Shown piece after piece: positions 1 to 6,473 of a stretch of 31,856 bases of DNA. Positions within the stretch are counted from its first letter, which is position 1, and every line of letters begins with the position of its first letter. This DNA is from Candidatus Uhrbacteria bacterium (GTDB taxonomy: Bacteria; Patescibacteriota; Patescibacteriia; UBA9934), in assembly GCA_030688135.1 (NCBI GenBank), contig JAUYIW010000061.1, positions 1-31,856 of the forward strand. Reading direction: 5' to 3'. The position numbers were made by a program, and so were the translations under genes. The notes under the pieces were generated by a model, which was given only the letters and a program-made list of their open reading frames with translations, was not told the origin of the DNA and made no database searches.

Positions 1-6
1 TGCAAG

Positions 7-110
7 CTCCTCGAGATGGTGGGGTTCGAAAGATCTCTCACCCGACAGCAGAAAGTTAAATCGGGTTCGAGATGGTAGAAAGCAAGATATTCGCTGTTTT
101 TACCGGTTGA
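7..110. repeat. Degenerate dispersed-repeat remnant downstream of murG
   Basis: This non-coding stretch contains words found in the window's other dispersed elements (CGAGATGG, AGATCTCTC, GGTTCGAGATG; compare 8740-8815 and 31750-31856). Two related halves can be seen: TCGAGATGG near 12-20 and TTCGAGATGG near 66-75. There is no open frame here and no clear promoter. It looks like a decayed copy of the REP-like family. Its true left edge may lie outside the window. Confidence 0.35.
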
Positions 111-171
111 GCTAACCTTTGGCCTCTATGCATTTTCCACCTAAATTGCGTATGATCCCTACTATCCTAAC

Positions 172-197
172 GGACAACCATAAAAGTTGCCCCTACA
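172..197 (-). repeat. GTAGGGGC-type palindrome overlapping the murG stop codon
   Basis: Read on the minus strand this is TGTAGGGGCAAC, then a short loop, then GTTG-CC: a small hairpin. The murG stop codon TAG (193-195) is the TAG of GTAGGGGC, so the element supplies the stop. Related palindromes lie at 29866-29893 (plus strand) and 31713-31735. Confidence 0.6.
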
Positions 198-1266
198 GTG
201 CAATATTTATTGCGTCGTCCACAATTCTTTCTGCTGCATTCAATGGAAAAATTCTTGCAATATTTCTACCCAATTCAGAGCGTCTATTGTCATCATTTAT
301 TAAATTCAAAATTGTTTGCTTTAAAATCTGTGGATTCATATTCCAAATTACTTCAGAAGCATTTCTATCGTCCAACGCATGAGCATTTTCCAGCTGATGA
401 GAATTTGGAATTGGTATCATTATTGATGCCTTTTTGAGAGCTGCAAGTTCAGTTATTGTGCCCATGCCGGCCCTAGCAACAACTAAATCCGCTACTGCGT
501 ACGCATCCTTCATATCACTTGAAAGAAACTCTAGCGCAACATATCCTCTACCTTTTTCCCGAAGTGAATCAATCATTTTCCCTTTTCCAGTCAAATGGAT
601 TACATTGATGTGCTGTACTAAATCATCTGCAATCGCATTCATAGCATTATTCATAGCTGTTGCTCCAGTGCCTCCGCCAATTACCAGAAGCGTAGGTTTT
701 GATGAATCCAAATCTAATAACCTGATTATTCTCTCTTTACTGCCATTTGAAATATCATCTCTTACCATTCCTCCCACCACTACGGTTTTATTTTTCGAAA
801 AAGCACTAGCAGACTCTTGCCAGCAAACGCTTACCCGACGCGTAAACGGAGCCATTAATCTATTGGCAATTCCTGGCTTAACGTCAAGTTGATGAGCCCA
901 GCTTGGAATCCTAAGAATAAACGCCATCCACACCACAGGCACACTTACGTATCCGCCAGCTGTAAAAACAATATCGGGCTTAATGGTTCGAAGTAATATG
1001 AATGCCTTAACACAACTGAACAAGAATACCGGGACAATTGCAATCCATGTCCATTTTTTATTTCGTGCGAGCTTTGGAGCCAGTAGAGGATAAAAAGTAG
1101 CATTATGGCTTAGGACTAAAGATTTTTCAGGGCCGTTTGGTGTTCCAATCCAAGAAACCTTAACCAAAGGATCACGACGTCTCCATTCAGCTACTAAGCC
1201 AAAAAGAGGCGTTACTGGCCCAAGCGTTCCTCCGCCGGTCATTAAAATGTGAGTAGATTTTTCCAT
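193..1266 (-). CDS. murG: UDP-N-acetylglucosamine-N-acetylmuramyl-(pentapeptide) pyrophosphoryl-undecaprenol GlcNAc transferase
   Basis: MurG adds GlcNAc to lipid I to make lipid II on the inner face of the cytoplasmic membrane. The 357-residue length is normal for this GT28 enzyme. The N-terminal glycine-rich loop is TGGGTLGPVTPL (residues 10-21), a variant of the usual GGTGGH. The donor half carries VIGGGTGATAMNNA (about 195-208) and a late ARAGMGTITELAAL motif (about 264-277), matching the family's UDP-GlcNAc-binding region. The start is an ATG 8 nt after the ftsW stop, with no evident Shine-Dalgarno site. It lies last in a mraY-ftsW-murG run, so it is probably co-transcribed with ftsW. 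The stop codon falls inside a repeated palindrome, so the extreme C-terminus may have been reshaped by that element. Confidence 0.93.
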   Translation of the reverse strand: MEKSTHILMTGGGTLGPVTPLFGLVAEWRRRDPLVKVSWIGTPNGPEKSLVLSHNATFYPLLAPKLARNKKWTWIAIVPVFLFSCVKAFILLRTIKPDIVFTAGGYVSVPVVWMAFILRIPSWAHQLDVKPGIANRLMAPFTRRVSVCWQESASAFSKNKTVVVGGMVRDDISNGSKERIIRLLDLDSSKPTLLVIGGGTGATAMNNAMNAIADDLVQHINVIHLTGKGKMIDSLREKGRGYVALEFLSSDMKDAYAVADLVVARAGMGTITELAALKKASIMIPIPNSHQLENAHALDDRNASEVIWNMNPQILKQTILNLINDDNRRSELGRNIARIFPLNAAERIVDDAINIAL

Positions 1267-1274
1267 GTATAAAC

Positions 1275-2381
1275 TTATTTTACTCCCTTCGATACGTTGA
1301 GTATTAAACCAGATGCTGCAAGCGACACAACAAGAGAAGTTCCGCCATAACTCATAAACGGCAAAGGCACTCCAGTAATTGGCATAACTCCAAGCATTGC
1401 GCCAATATTAACGAATGCCTGCACGCCAAACCAAGCTATTATTCCTACAACAAGAAATTTCCCAAAATTATCGTCAGACATTTCTGCAATTTTAAGTCCT
1501 CTCAAAATCAGAAACAAGAATACTAAAAGAAAAGCAGCAGTAAAAACAAATCCTAGTTCCTCACTCATTATAGCAAATATTGAGTCCCCTGCTACTTCGG
1601 GAAGATATTGAAACTTTTGCAATGAGTGGCCATATCCACGTCCAAAAAAACCTCCCGAACCAATCGCTAACAAAGCCTGATTAATTTGGTACCCAACGCC
1701 CTGAGGGTCAAGCTCTGGGTGAAGAAAAGTCATAAATCTTGCCGCTCGGTAAGGTGATGTCTGAATTGCTAATAAAAAAGCCGCAACTCCAGAAGCTCCA
1801 ATTCCCATCAAATAGACCAATGGTCCTCCGGCTACAAAATAAATCACAAATGCCATTGCTGCAATAATCGAAAGCGTGCCAAGATCTGGTTGAAGCAACA
1901 TTAGAGTTGAAATAATTCCAAGAATAATTAAAAATGGAACTAGGCCTGAATGAAAATCTTTTAATTCATCACGACGCTTTTCCATCCATGCTGCAAGATA
2001 AATTAAAAAAGTAAGTTTTACAATTTCTGATGGCTGAAACGAAAATGCTCCCAAATCAACCCAACTATTTGCAAAAGTTCCAAAGTCAGCTCCAACTCCA
2101 GGAATAAATACCAAAATAAGTAATCCAACGGAAATGAGAAGCATTGGAAAAGCAACTGTTTTCCATTTCTTGTACGGAATTGAAATGGTAAGAAGAAATG
2201 CTGCAATGCCTGGTAATAAACCTAACGTAAGTTGATGTTTTATAAAATAATAACTGTCTCCAAATTTGTCGTAACCCAACGGACTCGATGCTGAAGTTAA
2301 TATAATCAATCCAAAAAGAGTGATTCCAATTACAAGGAAAAGAAATGTTTTGTCTATTTTCCACTTCTCCGTCTTTGGCAT
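1275..2381 (-). CDS. ftsW: FtsW/RodA-type lipid II polymerase (SEDS family)
   Basis: SEDS proteins are polytopic membrane glycosyltransferases that polymerise lipid II. FtsW acts at the septum and RodA in elongation. The 368 residues give about ten membrane helices. The C-terminal signature NIGAMLGVMPITGVPLPFMS (about 325-344) followed by YGGTSLV is diagnostic of the family. The conserved acidic loop region QPDLGT (about 163-168) is present. I choose FtsW over RodA because it lies immediately before murG in a dcw-like cluster; the sequence alone does not settle this. The start is an ATG with no Shine-Dalgarno site. Immediately upstream lies a phased TTTATT array (2401-2488) that separates it from mraY. 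In most bacteria murD stands between mraY and ftsW; it is absent here. Confidence 0.9.
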   Translation of the reverse strand: MPKTEKWKIDKTFLFLVIGITLFGLIILTSASSPLGYDKFGDSYYFIKHQLTLGLLPGIAAFLLTISIPYKKWKTVAFPMLLISVGLLILVFIPGVGADFGTFANSWVDLGAFSFQPSEIVKLTFLIYLAAWMEKRRDELKDFHSGLVPFLIILGIISTLMLLQPDLGTLSIIAAMAFVIYFVAGGPLVYLMGIGASGVAAFLLAIQTSPYRAARFMTFLHPELDPQGVGYQINQALLAIGSGGFFGRGYGHSLQKFQYLPEVAGDSIFAIMSEELGFVFTAAFLLVFLFLILRGLKIAEMSDDNFGKFLVVGIIAWFGVQAFVNIGAMLGVMPITGVPLPFMSYGGTSLVVSLAASGLILNVSKGVK

Positions 2382-2400
2382 GAAGTTCTAAGTCGCAAGG

Positions 2401-2488
2401 TTTATTATCTTACGACATGGTTTATTCTTGGGTTGCAAAGTTTATTATCGACAAGCTAAGGTTTATTACCTGACGACAAGATTTATTC
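2401..2488. repeat. 20-bp phased TTTATT array, locus 1 (upstream of ftsW)
   Basis: TTTATT occurs at 2401, 2421, 2441, 2462 and 2482, so the spacing is 20, 20, 21 and 20 bp. The segments between are related but not identical (ACGACATGG, GTTGCAAAG, GACGACAAG precede the core). It fills most of the 181-bp gap between mraY and ftsW. In the transcribed sense it reads AATAAA. The same architecture occurs at 3635-3766 and 27953-28019. Confidence 0.75.
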
Positions 2489-2562
2489 ATGTCTGCACCA
2501 ACAATTTAATACGAGCTTTCAAAACGAGTAGCTAGATTCTTCACACTCACAACCAATCGTTT

Positions 2563-3618
2563 CTACATGGCGACTGACATATCGAGAAGAACTAACGCAA
2601 TACCAAGAGCTGCTGCCACCCAAGAAACAACCCAAAATCTCATTACAACCTTTGGCTCTGGCCAGTTCATTGCTTCAAAATGATGATGTATTGGCGCGAT
2701 TTTAAAAACTTTTCGACCAAAAAACTTTTTTGAAATCATTTGAGTAATAGTTGAAAATGCCTCTATTACAAAAACTAAACCTATTACAGGCAAAAATAGT
2801 GCAGAATTTGTAAGCATGGCTACAATTCCAAGAGTAACGCCAAGCGACATTGCGCCAGTGTCCCCCATGAAGAATCTTGCCGGATAAATATTAAACCACA
2901 AAAACGCAAGAAGCGCGCCCATAATGACTCCACAAAATGCTGCTAGTTCATAGCGTTCCTGCAATATTGAAATAACTGCAAAGGCTCCGAACGCTGAAAC
3001 AAGAGTGCCTCCTGCAAGACCGTCAAGGCCGTCGGTTTGATTTACAGAAAAGGAAGTGCCAACGATTACAAGAATAAAAAGAGGGACATACCACCAACCA
3101 ATGTTTACAACTCCTAGGAATGGCACATGCAACATGTCCCAATCTAGCTTAAAATAAAACCACCAAGCACCTACTATGGCAATTAGAGTGTAAAGAATCA
3201 AACGATGCCTAATGTCAATTCCGCCTCCGTTCTTACCAATCTTTCTAACATTAAAAAAATCATCAGCTAAGCCGACTAGCCCAGAAGCCACAAGCGCTCC
3301 AAGCGGTAGCAAAGTTTGACCACGTGTAAGAAAGCTAAGATTACCAACATAGCTACCGGGAAATAATACCGATAGGCCTAAGAATACAAGTGCAATGACT
3401 AAAACAGTTAACCAAATTAAAACTCCACCCATTGTTGGAGTCCCGGCTTTTTTGCCATGAAGCCTATTAAAAATTGGAGCTTGCGCAACACTTCTTAAAG
3501 TCTTGCCCATTCGGTACTTGTAAAGATAGTGGGTTAAAAGTGGTGTCCACAAAAATGCTATAACAAAAGAAATGGTTGTAAGAGTTAGAATCTTTGCAAG
3601 AATAAATGGTTCAATCAT
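2563..3618 (-). CDS. mraY: Phospho-N-acetylmuramoyl-pentapeptide-transferase
   Basis: MraY transfers phospho-MurNAc-pentapeptide to undecaprenyl phosphate, giving lipid I, the first membrane step of peptidoglycan synthesis. The 351 residues form about ten membrane helices. Family signatures are clear: the first aspartate-rich loop LADDFFNVRK (about 117-126), NQTDGLDGLAGG (about 193-204), FMGDTGAMSLG (about 251-261) and the PIHHHFE loop (about 308-314). The ATG start lies just downstream of an inverted pair of phased TTTATT arrays (3635-3766) and has no Shine-Dalgarno site. It leads the mraY-ftsW-murG group. Confidence 0.95.
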   Translation of the reverse strand: MIEPFILAKILTLTTISFVIAFLWTPLLTHYLYKYRMGKTLRSVAQAPIFNRLHGKKAGTPTMGGVLIWLTVLVIALVFLGLSVLFPGSYVGNLSFLTRGQTLLPLGALVASGLVGLADDFFNVRKIGKNGGGIDIRHRLILYTLIAIVGAWWFYFKLDWDMLHVPFLGVVNIGWWYVPLFILVIVGTSFSVNQTDGLDGLAGGTLVSAFGAFAVISILQERYELAAFCGVIMGALLAFLWFNIYPARFFMGDTGAMSLGVTLGIVAMLTNSALFLPVIGLVFVIEAFSTITQMISKKFFGRKVFKIAPIHHHFEAMNWPEPKVVMRFWVVSWVAAALGIALVLLDMSVAM

Positions 3619-3634
3619 AAATCGAAATACTGAA

Positions 3635-3766
3635 TTTATTTTCTAATAAGACAGTTTATTGTAAATATACGGATTTTATTTTCGTAATGTAAGATTTACT
3701 TTATACGAAATCAATTTGATAATAAACTGAGTCGAAAGCGAATAAACCGAGACGTCAGACAATAAA
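3635..3766. repeat. 20-bp phased TTTATT array with internal inversion, locus 2 (upstream of mraY)
   Basis: On the plus strand the core lies at 3635, 3655, 3675 and 3695 (the last is TTTACT), spaced exactly 20 bp. It then continues on the opposite strand as AATAAA at 3721, 3741 and 3761, again exactly 20 bp apart. The two half-arrays therefore face each other across about 20 bp. The segments between are not conserved. This fills the gap between the small membrane protein gene and mraY. Confidence 0.78.
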
Positions 3767-3822
3767 TCTTTCCTAACCGATCTCCTAACTTTTAACTACA
3801 GACTTCGGACCTTGCAGACTCC

Positions 3823-4218
3823 CTAAACCCCATAAGCTAAGTTTAAAAGCACAATGAATACCATACCTACGAGGAAGATCAATTCGATCAACACTGTACC
3901 AGTAGCAAAAAAATAACTTAGTACTTTTTCGCGTCTCCAAAGATAAAGCGCGCCAACAAAATTAATAAACAAGATCAAAGTACCAACAGCAGGAATAGTA
4001 AAAATCTGCCACCAAGCCCCAAATAAATCAACTCCAAAGTGAATATTGTAGTGAAGCGGAATTGCAAGCTTATTTTGTAGCCCTGGAAAAAGTTGCCAAA
4101 TTGGCAGTAGTGTCATAGACCCTACGCATAGCAAAGATAAAAAGCCAGTAACTTGAAAAAAGCGCCTGGCTGCCAAAATATGCAAATTGCTAATCAATGG
4201 CTTTATTGCCAATTTCAT
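3823..4218 (-). CDS. Small polytopic membrane protein, function unknown (DUF1648-like motif)
   Basis: This is a 131-residue protein with three predicted membrane helices (about 22-42, 73-93 and 103-127) and a basic N-terminus. The segment IPLHYNIHFGVD (about 53-64) sits between helices 1 and 2. It resembles the P-x-H-[FY]-N-x-x-G-x-x-D pattern of DUF1648 membrane proteins; this is inference from the motif only. It is divergent from rpmA and has its own promoter candidate (4237-4265). Its stop codon TAG lies in a 7-bp-phased repeat (CTA 3823, CCA 3830, CTA 3837 on the plus strand), so the final residues LAYGV are encoded by repeat sequence. No function can be assigned. Confidence 0.72.
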   Translation of the reverse strand: MKLAIKPLISNLHILAARRFFQVTGFLSLLCVGSMTLLPIWQLFPGLQNKLAIPLHYNIHFGVDLFGAWWQIFTIPAVGTLILFINFVGALYLWRREKVLSYFFATGTVLIELIFLVGMVFIVLLNLAYGV

Positions 4219-4236
4219 ACTTGTGGATTCCTGAGA

Positions 4237-4265
4237 ATAATAGCGTTTTTTTAAGGTTTTGACCA
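4237..4265 (-). promoter_or_regulatory. Candidate sigma-70-type promoter for the 3823-4218 gene
   Basis: On the minus strand: TGGTCA, 17-bp spacer, TATTAT. The predicted transcript start is only about 12 nt from the ATG at 4218. The -35 is weak and the -10 is good. Confidence 0.45.
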
Positions 4266-4269
4266 GCTC

Positions 4270-4298
4270 TTGACTAAATTATCAAAATTAGGTACTAT
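4270..4298 (+). promoter_or_regulatory. Promoter of rpmA
   Basis: TTGACT at 4270-4275, a 17-bp spacer, and TACTAT at 4293-4298. The expected start of transcription is near 4305, and the leader then runs through the phased repeat at 4314-4345 to the ATG at 4352. Confidence 0.7.
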
Positions 4299-4313
4299 TT
4301 TGCCAGTTGTTAC

Positions 4314-4345
4314 TTAGAATTTAGAGTTTAGGATTTATCATTTAA
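4314..4345. repeat. Heptamer-phased repeat in the rpmA leader
   Basis: TTAG occurs at 4314, 4321 and 4328, then TTAT at 4335 and TTAA at 4342: an exact 7-bp register over five degenerate units. It is transcribed as most of the rpmA 5' leader. Same family as 8098-8121, 17066-17103, 19691-19721 and 27531-27554. Confidence 0.7.
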
Positions 4346-4351
4346 CAAAAT

Positions 4352-4630
4352 ATGGCACATAAAAAAGCGCAGGGCTCCACACAAAATAATAGAGATTCAA
4401 ATCCACAATATTTAGGCTTGAAACGCGCAGATGGTCAGGTCGTTAAAGCTGGTGAAATTTTGATCCGCCAGCGCGGCACAAAGTATCGTCCAGGATTGAA
4501 TGTAAAGCGTGGAAATGACGACACTCTTTATGCGGCAACAGATGGAGTTGTGAAGTTCAACAAAAAACAATTTCCAAACTTTCATGGTGCGCTAAGGCTA
4601 AAGACCGTTATTGCAGTAATAGCAGCGTAA
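4352..4630 (+). CDS. rpmA: 50S ribosomal protein bL27
   Basis: bL27 lies near the peptidyl-transferase centre of the large subunit, its N-terminal tail reaching the tRNA acceptor ends. The 92 residues begin MAHKKAQGST and contain the family core NRDSNPQYLGLKR (about 13-25), GQVVKAGEILIRQRGTK (about 28-44) and DGVVKF (about 64-69). There is no cleavable N-terminal extension of the Firmicutes type. The start is an ATG without a Shine-Dalgarno site. It usually follows rplU; here it stands alone as a single-gene unit with its own promoter and a strong terminator, convergent with the following minus-strand genes. Confidence 0.96.
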   Translation: MAHKKAQGSTQNNRDSNPQYLGLKRADGQVVKAGEILIRQRGTKYRPGLNVKRGNDDTLYAATDGVVKFNKKQFPNFHGALRLKTVIAVIAA

Positions 4631-4654
4631 ACCTAAGATTTTAAGAATAAAAAG

Positions 4655-4677
4655 CAGACCTGAGGGTCTGTTTTTTT
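4655..4677 (+). terminator. Intrinsic terminator of rpmA
   Basis: Stem CAGACC/GGTCTG with loop TGAG, followed directly by seven T (4671-4677). Confidence 0.9.
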
Positions 4678-4688
4678 GTATAAATGAA

Positions 4689-4719
4689 AGCCCCGGATCG
4701 ATTAGATCGACCCGGGGCT
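4689..4719 (-). terminator. Perfect hairpin, probable terminator of the GC-rich gene; left copy of the cassette repeat
   Basis: The arms AGCCCCGG and CCGGGGCT enclose a second stem, TCGAT/ATCGA. On the minus strand a moderate U-rich run (TTTCATTT) follows, consistent with termination of the 4889-5923 transcript. The 30 bp at 4694-4723 recur with one mismatch at 6428-6457, on the other side of that gene's transcription unit. There the outer stem is broken. Confidence 0.65.
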
Positions 4720-4888
4720 CGTTGATATATGGATAACGAGGAGTGTTGCCTAGCCGCGGTGATGCGACATAAAGTTTACACATCTACTCGTTCTTTTCCA
4801 TGTCACCTGGGACTCTACAGACTCAATTCAGAGCCGGAGTTCTCCAAGTCGCTTTCTATCACCCAGTAAGCTTTGGGTTCGGGCTGGA

Positions 4889-5923
4889 CTAGCCCTTGAG
4901 TGCCGGCAGCACCGTGCCCTTCCACACTTCCTCGCTCACGTGGAGGAGGAAGGTGGTATTCGAGATGATGCCCGTGTCCGGCGAGGACACGAAGCCGGTC
5001 GGCAGGAGCTCCTGCAGGTTGATCTTGGCCTGCTCGGCCTTGACCACCGCCATGGAGACCTGCACACCGCCGTGCTTGGCCGCGATGGGTCCGTTGTCCT
5101 TACGGACGACGGTCACGCGGCAGCCCGGACGGCTCTCCAGCCGTTGCGTCAGGGTGGTCAGGTCGTGCCGGGGCTTCCCCACGGCGTTGACCATCACCAC
5201 ACCCGGCGCGAGCTCGCTCGCCTCGGACGCGATGTCCTCCGCCACCTGGACGCTCGCCTCGTAGGCCTCCACCTTGCGGTTGAGGCTGTTGAGAGCCGTC
5301 TGCTCGCCGCTCACCGCCGCCACGAACTCCTGGAATAGCTTGGACTTGGCGTCCTCGCTGAACTGGGGCCGGTTGGCGTCGAACGGGGGCAGGGTGGCGA
5401 GGCCCTTCACGAGCAGGAGCGCGATCGGCGTGAGCCGCTCGGCCGTCTGCTCGCTCCGGGCGCCATCTAGCGTCGCCGCGTCGGTGTCCAACCCGTCGTA
5501 GACGAGACCGGACGCCTTCATCGCCGCGGTCAGACCGTCCGGGTCGTTGTCCGCCACTAGGATCGTTCCCTCGGTGGCGAACTCGCCGACCTGGATGAGA
5601 CCCGAGCAGGCCGGGTTGGCCTGGCGGTTGCTGATCAGGGCGTTGACCCCGCACAGCTCCCGCACGCGGTTCGCGGCGGCCGCGATCTCCATCTCCCGCG
5701 AGTTGCGCGGGTTGGGGACGTCGTGGTGGTCGCGGACGACCACCACGATTCCCTTGGAGACCAGCGTCTCGATGGTCGCCACGAGGTGGGGCGTCGCTGG
5801 AGTGTCAATGAAGATCACCCTCACCGTCCCCTTGGGGATGGCTGACAGGACTGCCTCGCTATCGAAACTCGCGAAAAACTTGGAAAAGATAACCGTAGTA
5901 GAACCAATCTGAGAACTGAACAT
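4889..5923 (-). CDS. GC-rich DHH-like phosphoesterase-family candidate, function unknown
   Basis: This 344-residue cytoplasmic protein has no signal peptide or membrane segment. RDHHD (64-68) after a hydrophobic strand is the hallmark of DHH phosphoesterases, and VIFID ends at D40 on an earlier strand. A second acidic cluster, ADNDPDG (124-130), resembles the DxDG motif, but that motif normally precedes DHH; here it follows it. The usual GGGH of the DHHA1 domain is not evident. A 190-240 segment looks helical. Catalysis is therefore uncertain. Base composition is striking: roughly 65% G+C by eye, against an AT-rich window, with only the first 25 or so codons AT-rich. It has a consensus promoter, a leader of about 265 nt with five hairpins and a good Shine-Dalgarno site (AAAGGAGC, 7 nt before ATG). 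It is a single-gene unit between direct repeats, probably acquired. Confidence 0.7.
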   Translation of the reverse strand: MFSSQIGSTTVIFSKFFASFDSEAVLSAIPKGTVRVIFIDTPATPHLVATIETLVSKGIVVVVRDHHDVPNPRNSREMEIAAAANRVRELCGVNALISNRQANPACSGLIQVGEFATEGTILVADNDPDGLTAAMKASGLVYDGLDTDAATLDGARSEQTAERLTPIALLLVKGLATLPPFDANRPQFSEDAKSKLFQEFVAAVSGEQTALNSLNRKVEAYEASVQVAEDIASEASELAPGVVMVNAVGKPRHDLTTLTQRLESRPGCRVTVVRKDNGPIAAKHGGVQVSMAVVKAEQAKINLQELLPTGFVSSPDTGIISNTTFLLHVSEEVWKGTVLPALKG

Positions 5924-5942
5924 GTTTTGCTCCTTTTATAGC

Positions 5943-6189
5943 CTGGGCTTCCCCAGACGTATCCGAATGGACACGATTCGGTTTGGTACAATTTTGCACC
6001 ACCTGTTTTATGGGCATAACCCGCAAAACAGGTGATGAAAAGAAAAACGCTAATGTTTACTTCATATTCAAGAGAATATAACTCAAACATTAACGTTTAT
6101 CAGCTTAAATAAGCCGATTTATTGCCCACCCCATATTGGGACCATGGATGGCTATGGCTCTCTCCCCAAATTGTGAAGCTGTATTTTAC
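5943..6189 (-). promoter_or_regulatory. Long structured 5' leader of the GC-rich gene (five consecutive hairpins)
   Basis: In transcript order: H1, 6098-6045, 14-bp arms AAACGTTAATGTTT / AAACATTAGCGTTT with one mismatch and an inner stem ATATTC/GAATAT; H2, 6034-6000, CACCTGTTTT/AAAACAGGTG with an inner GGG/CCC; H3, 6000-5985, GGTGCA/TGTACC; H4, 5981-5963, CCGAAT/ATTCGG; H5, 5956-5943, CTGGG/CCCAG. They are nearly contiguous and end just before the Shine-Dalgarno site. The first roughly 90 nt (6189-6099) are less obviously folded. I do not recognise a known riboswitch class. Confidence 0.7.
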
Positions 6190-6195
6190 ATAAGT

Positions 6196-6224
6196 AGTAT
6201 AACACAAGAAATGCCTTTTGTCAA
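6196..6224 (-). promoter_or_regulatory. Consensus promoter of the GC-rich gene
   Basis: On the minus strand: TTGACA (6224-6219), exactly 17 bp, TATACT (6201-6196). This is among the closest matches to the sigma-70 consensus in the window. It predicts a start near 6189 and a leader of about 265 nt. Confidence 0.88.
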
Positions 6225-6246
6225 GAGGCTGGCGAACAATAAAATC

Positions 6247-6310
6247 CGCTATTTCTAGCGAATATATACATCTTTTTTGTCGCTGAAACCAGCGAAATTA
6301 TACATATCAA
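6247..6310. repeat. Two tandem 34-bp hairpin units upstream of the GC-rich gene promoter
   Basis: Unit 1 is CGCTA-TTTC-TAGCG followed by AATATATACAT; unit 2 is CGCTG-AAAC-CAGCG followed by AAATTATACAT, 34 bp further on. The stem pairs covary (A-T in unit 1, G-C in unit 2), so the hairpin rather than the word is conserved. They lie about 25 bp upstream of the -35 box. Confidence 0.6.
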
Positions 6311-6324
6311 AAGAGCGAGAAATT

Positions 6325-6388
6325 AGAAAAGGCCAACCCCTGGTGTAGGACAATTCAGAAAAGGCCAACCCCTGGTGTAGGACAATTC
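6325..6388. repeat. Exact 2 x 32-bp tandem repeat
   Basis: Two perfect copies of a 32-bp unit (6325-6356 and 6357-6388) beginning AGAAAAGGCCAACCCCTGG and ending ACAATTC. The identity suggests a recent duplication or selection on both copies. It lies between the pyrG end and the promoter of the GC-rich gene. No open frame. Confidence 0.9.
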
Positions 6389-6427
6389 AAAGATACTCAA
6401 TCTTCAACTTTTAATAAAAGGAAAACA

Positions 6428-6457
6428 CGGATCGATTAAATCGACCCGGGGCTCGTT
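6428..6457. repeat. Right copy of the 30-bp repeat flanking the GC-rich gene
   Basis: Matches 4694-4723 at 29 of 30 positions in direct orientation (core ATCGACCCGGGGCTCGTT in both). The inner stem ATCGAT/ATCGA is kept, but the outer arm is lost on the left (ACACGG instead of CCCCGG). It lies 16 bp from the pyrG stop, where a terminator would be expected. Confidence 0.85.
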
Positions 6458-6473
6458 AGTATAACAAGGTACG

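Noticed and set aside
97..124. Possible tRNA on the minus strand (TTAGCTCAACCGGTA looks like a D-arm)
   Set aside because: The 3' side of the D-stem does not pair, there is no anticodon arm, and the TTCGA-like words lie on the wrong strand. It is a chance match or a decayed fragment.
3635..3766. CRISPR-like array from the TTTATT repeats
   Set aside because: The conserved core is only 6-9 bp and the total period is 20 bp, far below any CRISPR geometry.
4896..5912. Several long plus-strand and alternative-frame open frames over the GC-rich gene
   Set aside because: High G+C makes stops rare in all frames. Only the 4889-5923 frame has a promoter, a Shine-Dalgarno site and a sensible protein.
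5924..6090. 89-codon minus-strand frame beginning in the leader of the GC-rich gene
   Set aside because: It spans the hairpins, has no ribosome site and runs into the gene in another frame.
6325..6388. CRISPR array from the 32-bp repeats
   Set aside because: The two copies are directly adjacent with no spacers, and no cas gene is in the window.
4689..6457. Insertion sequence or integron cassette
   Set aside because: There is no transposase or integrase, the bounding repeats are direct rather than inverted, and no attC-type core (GTTRRRY) is evident. I keep only the neutral term cassette.
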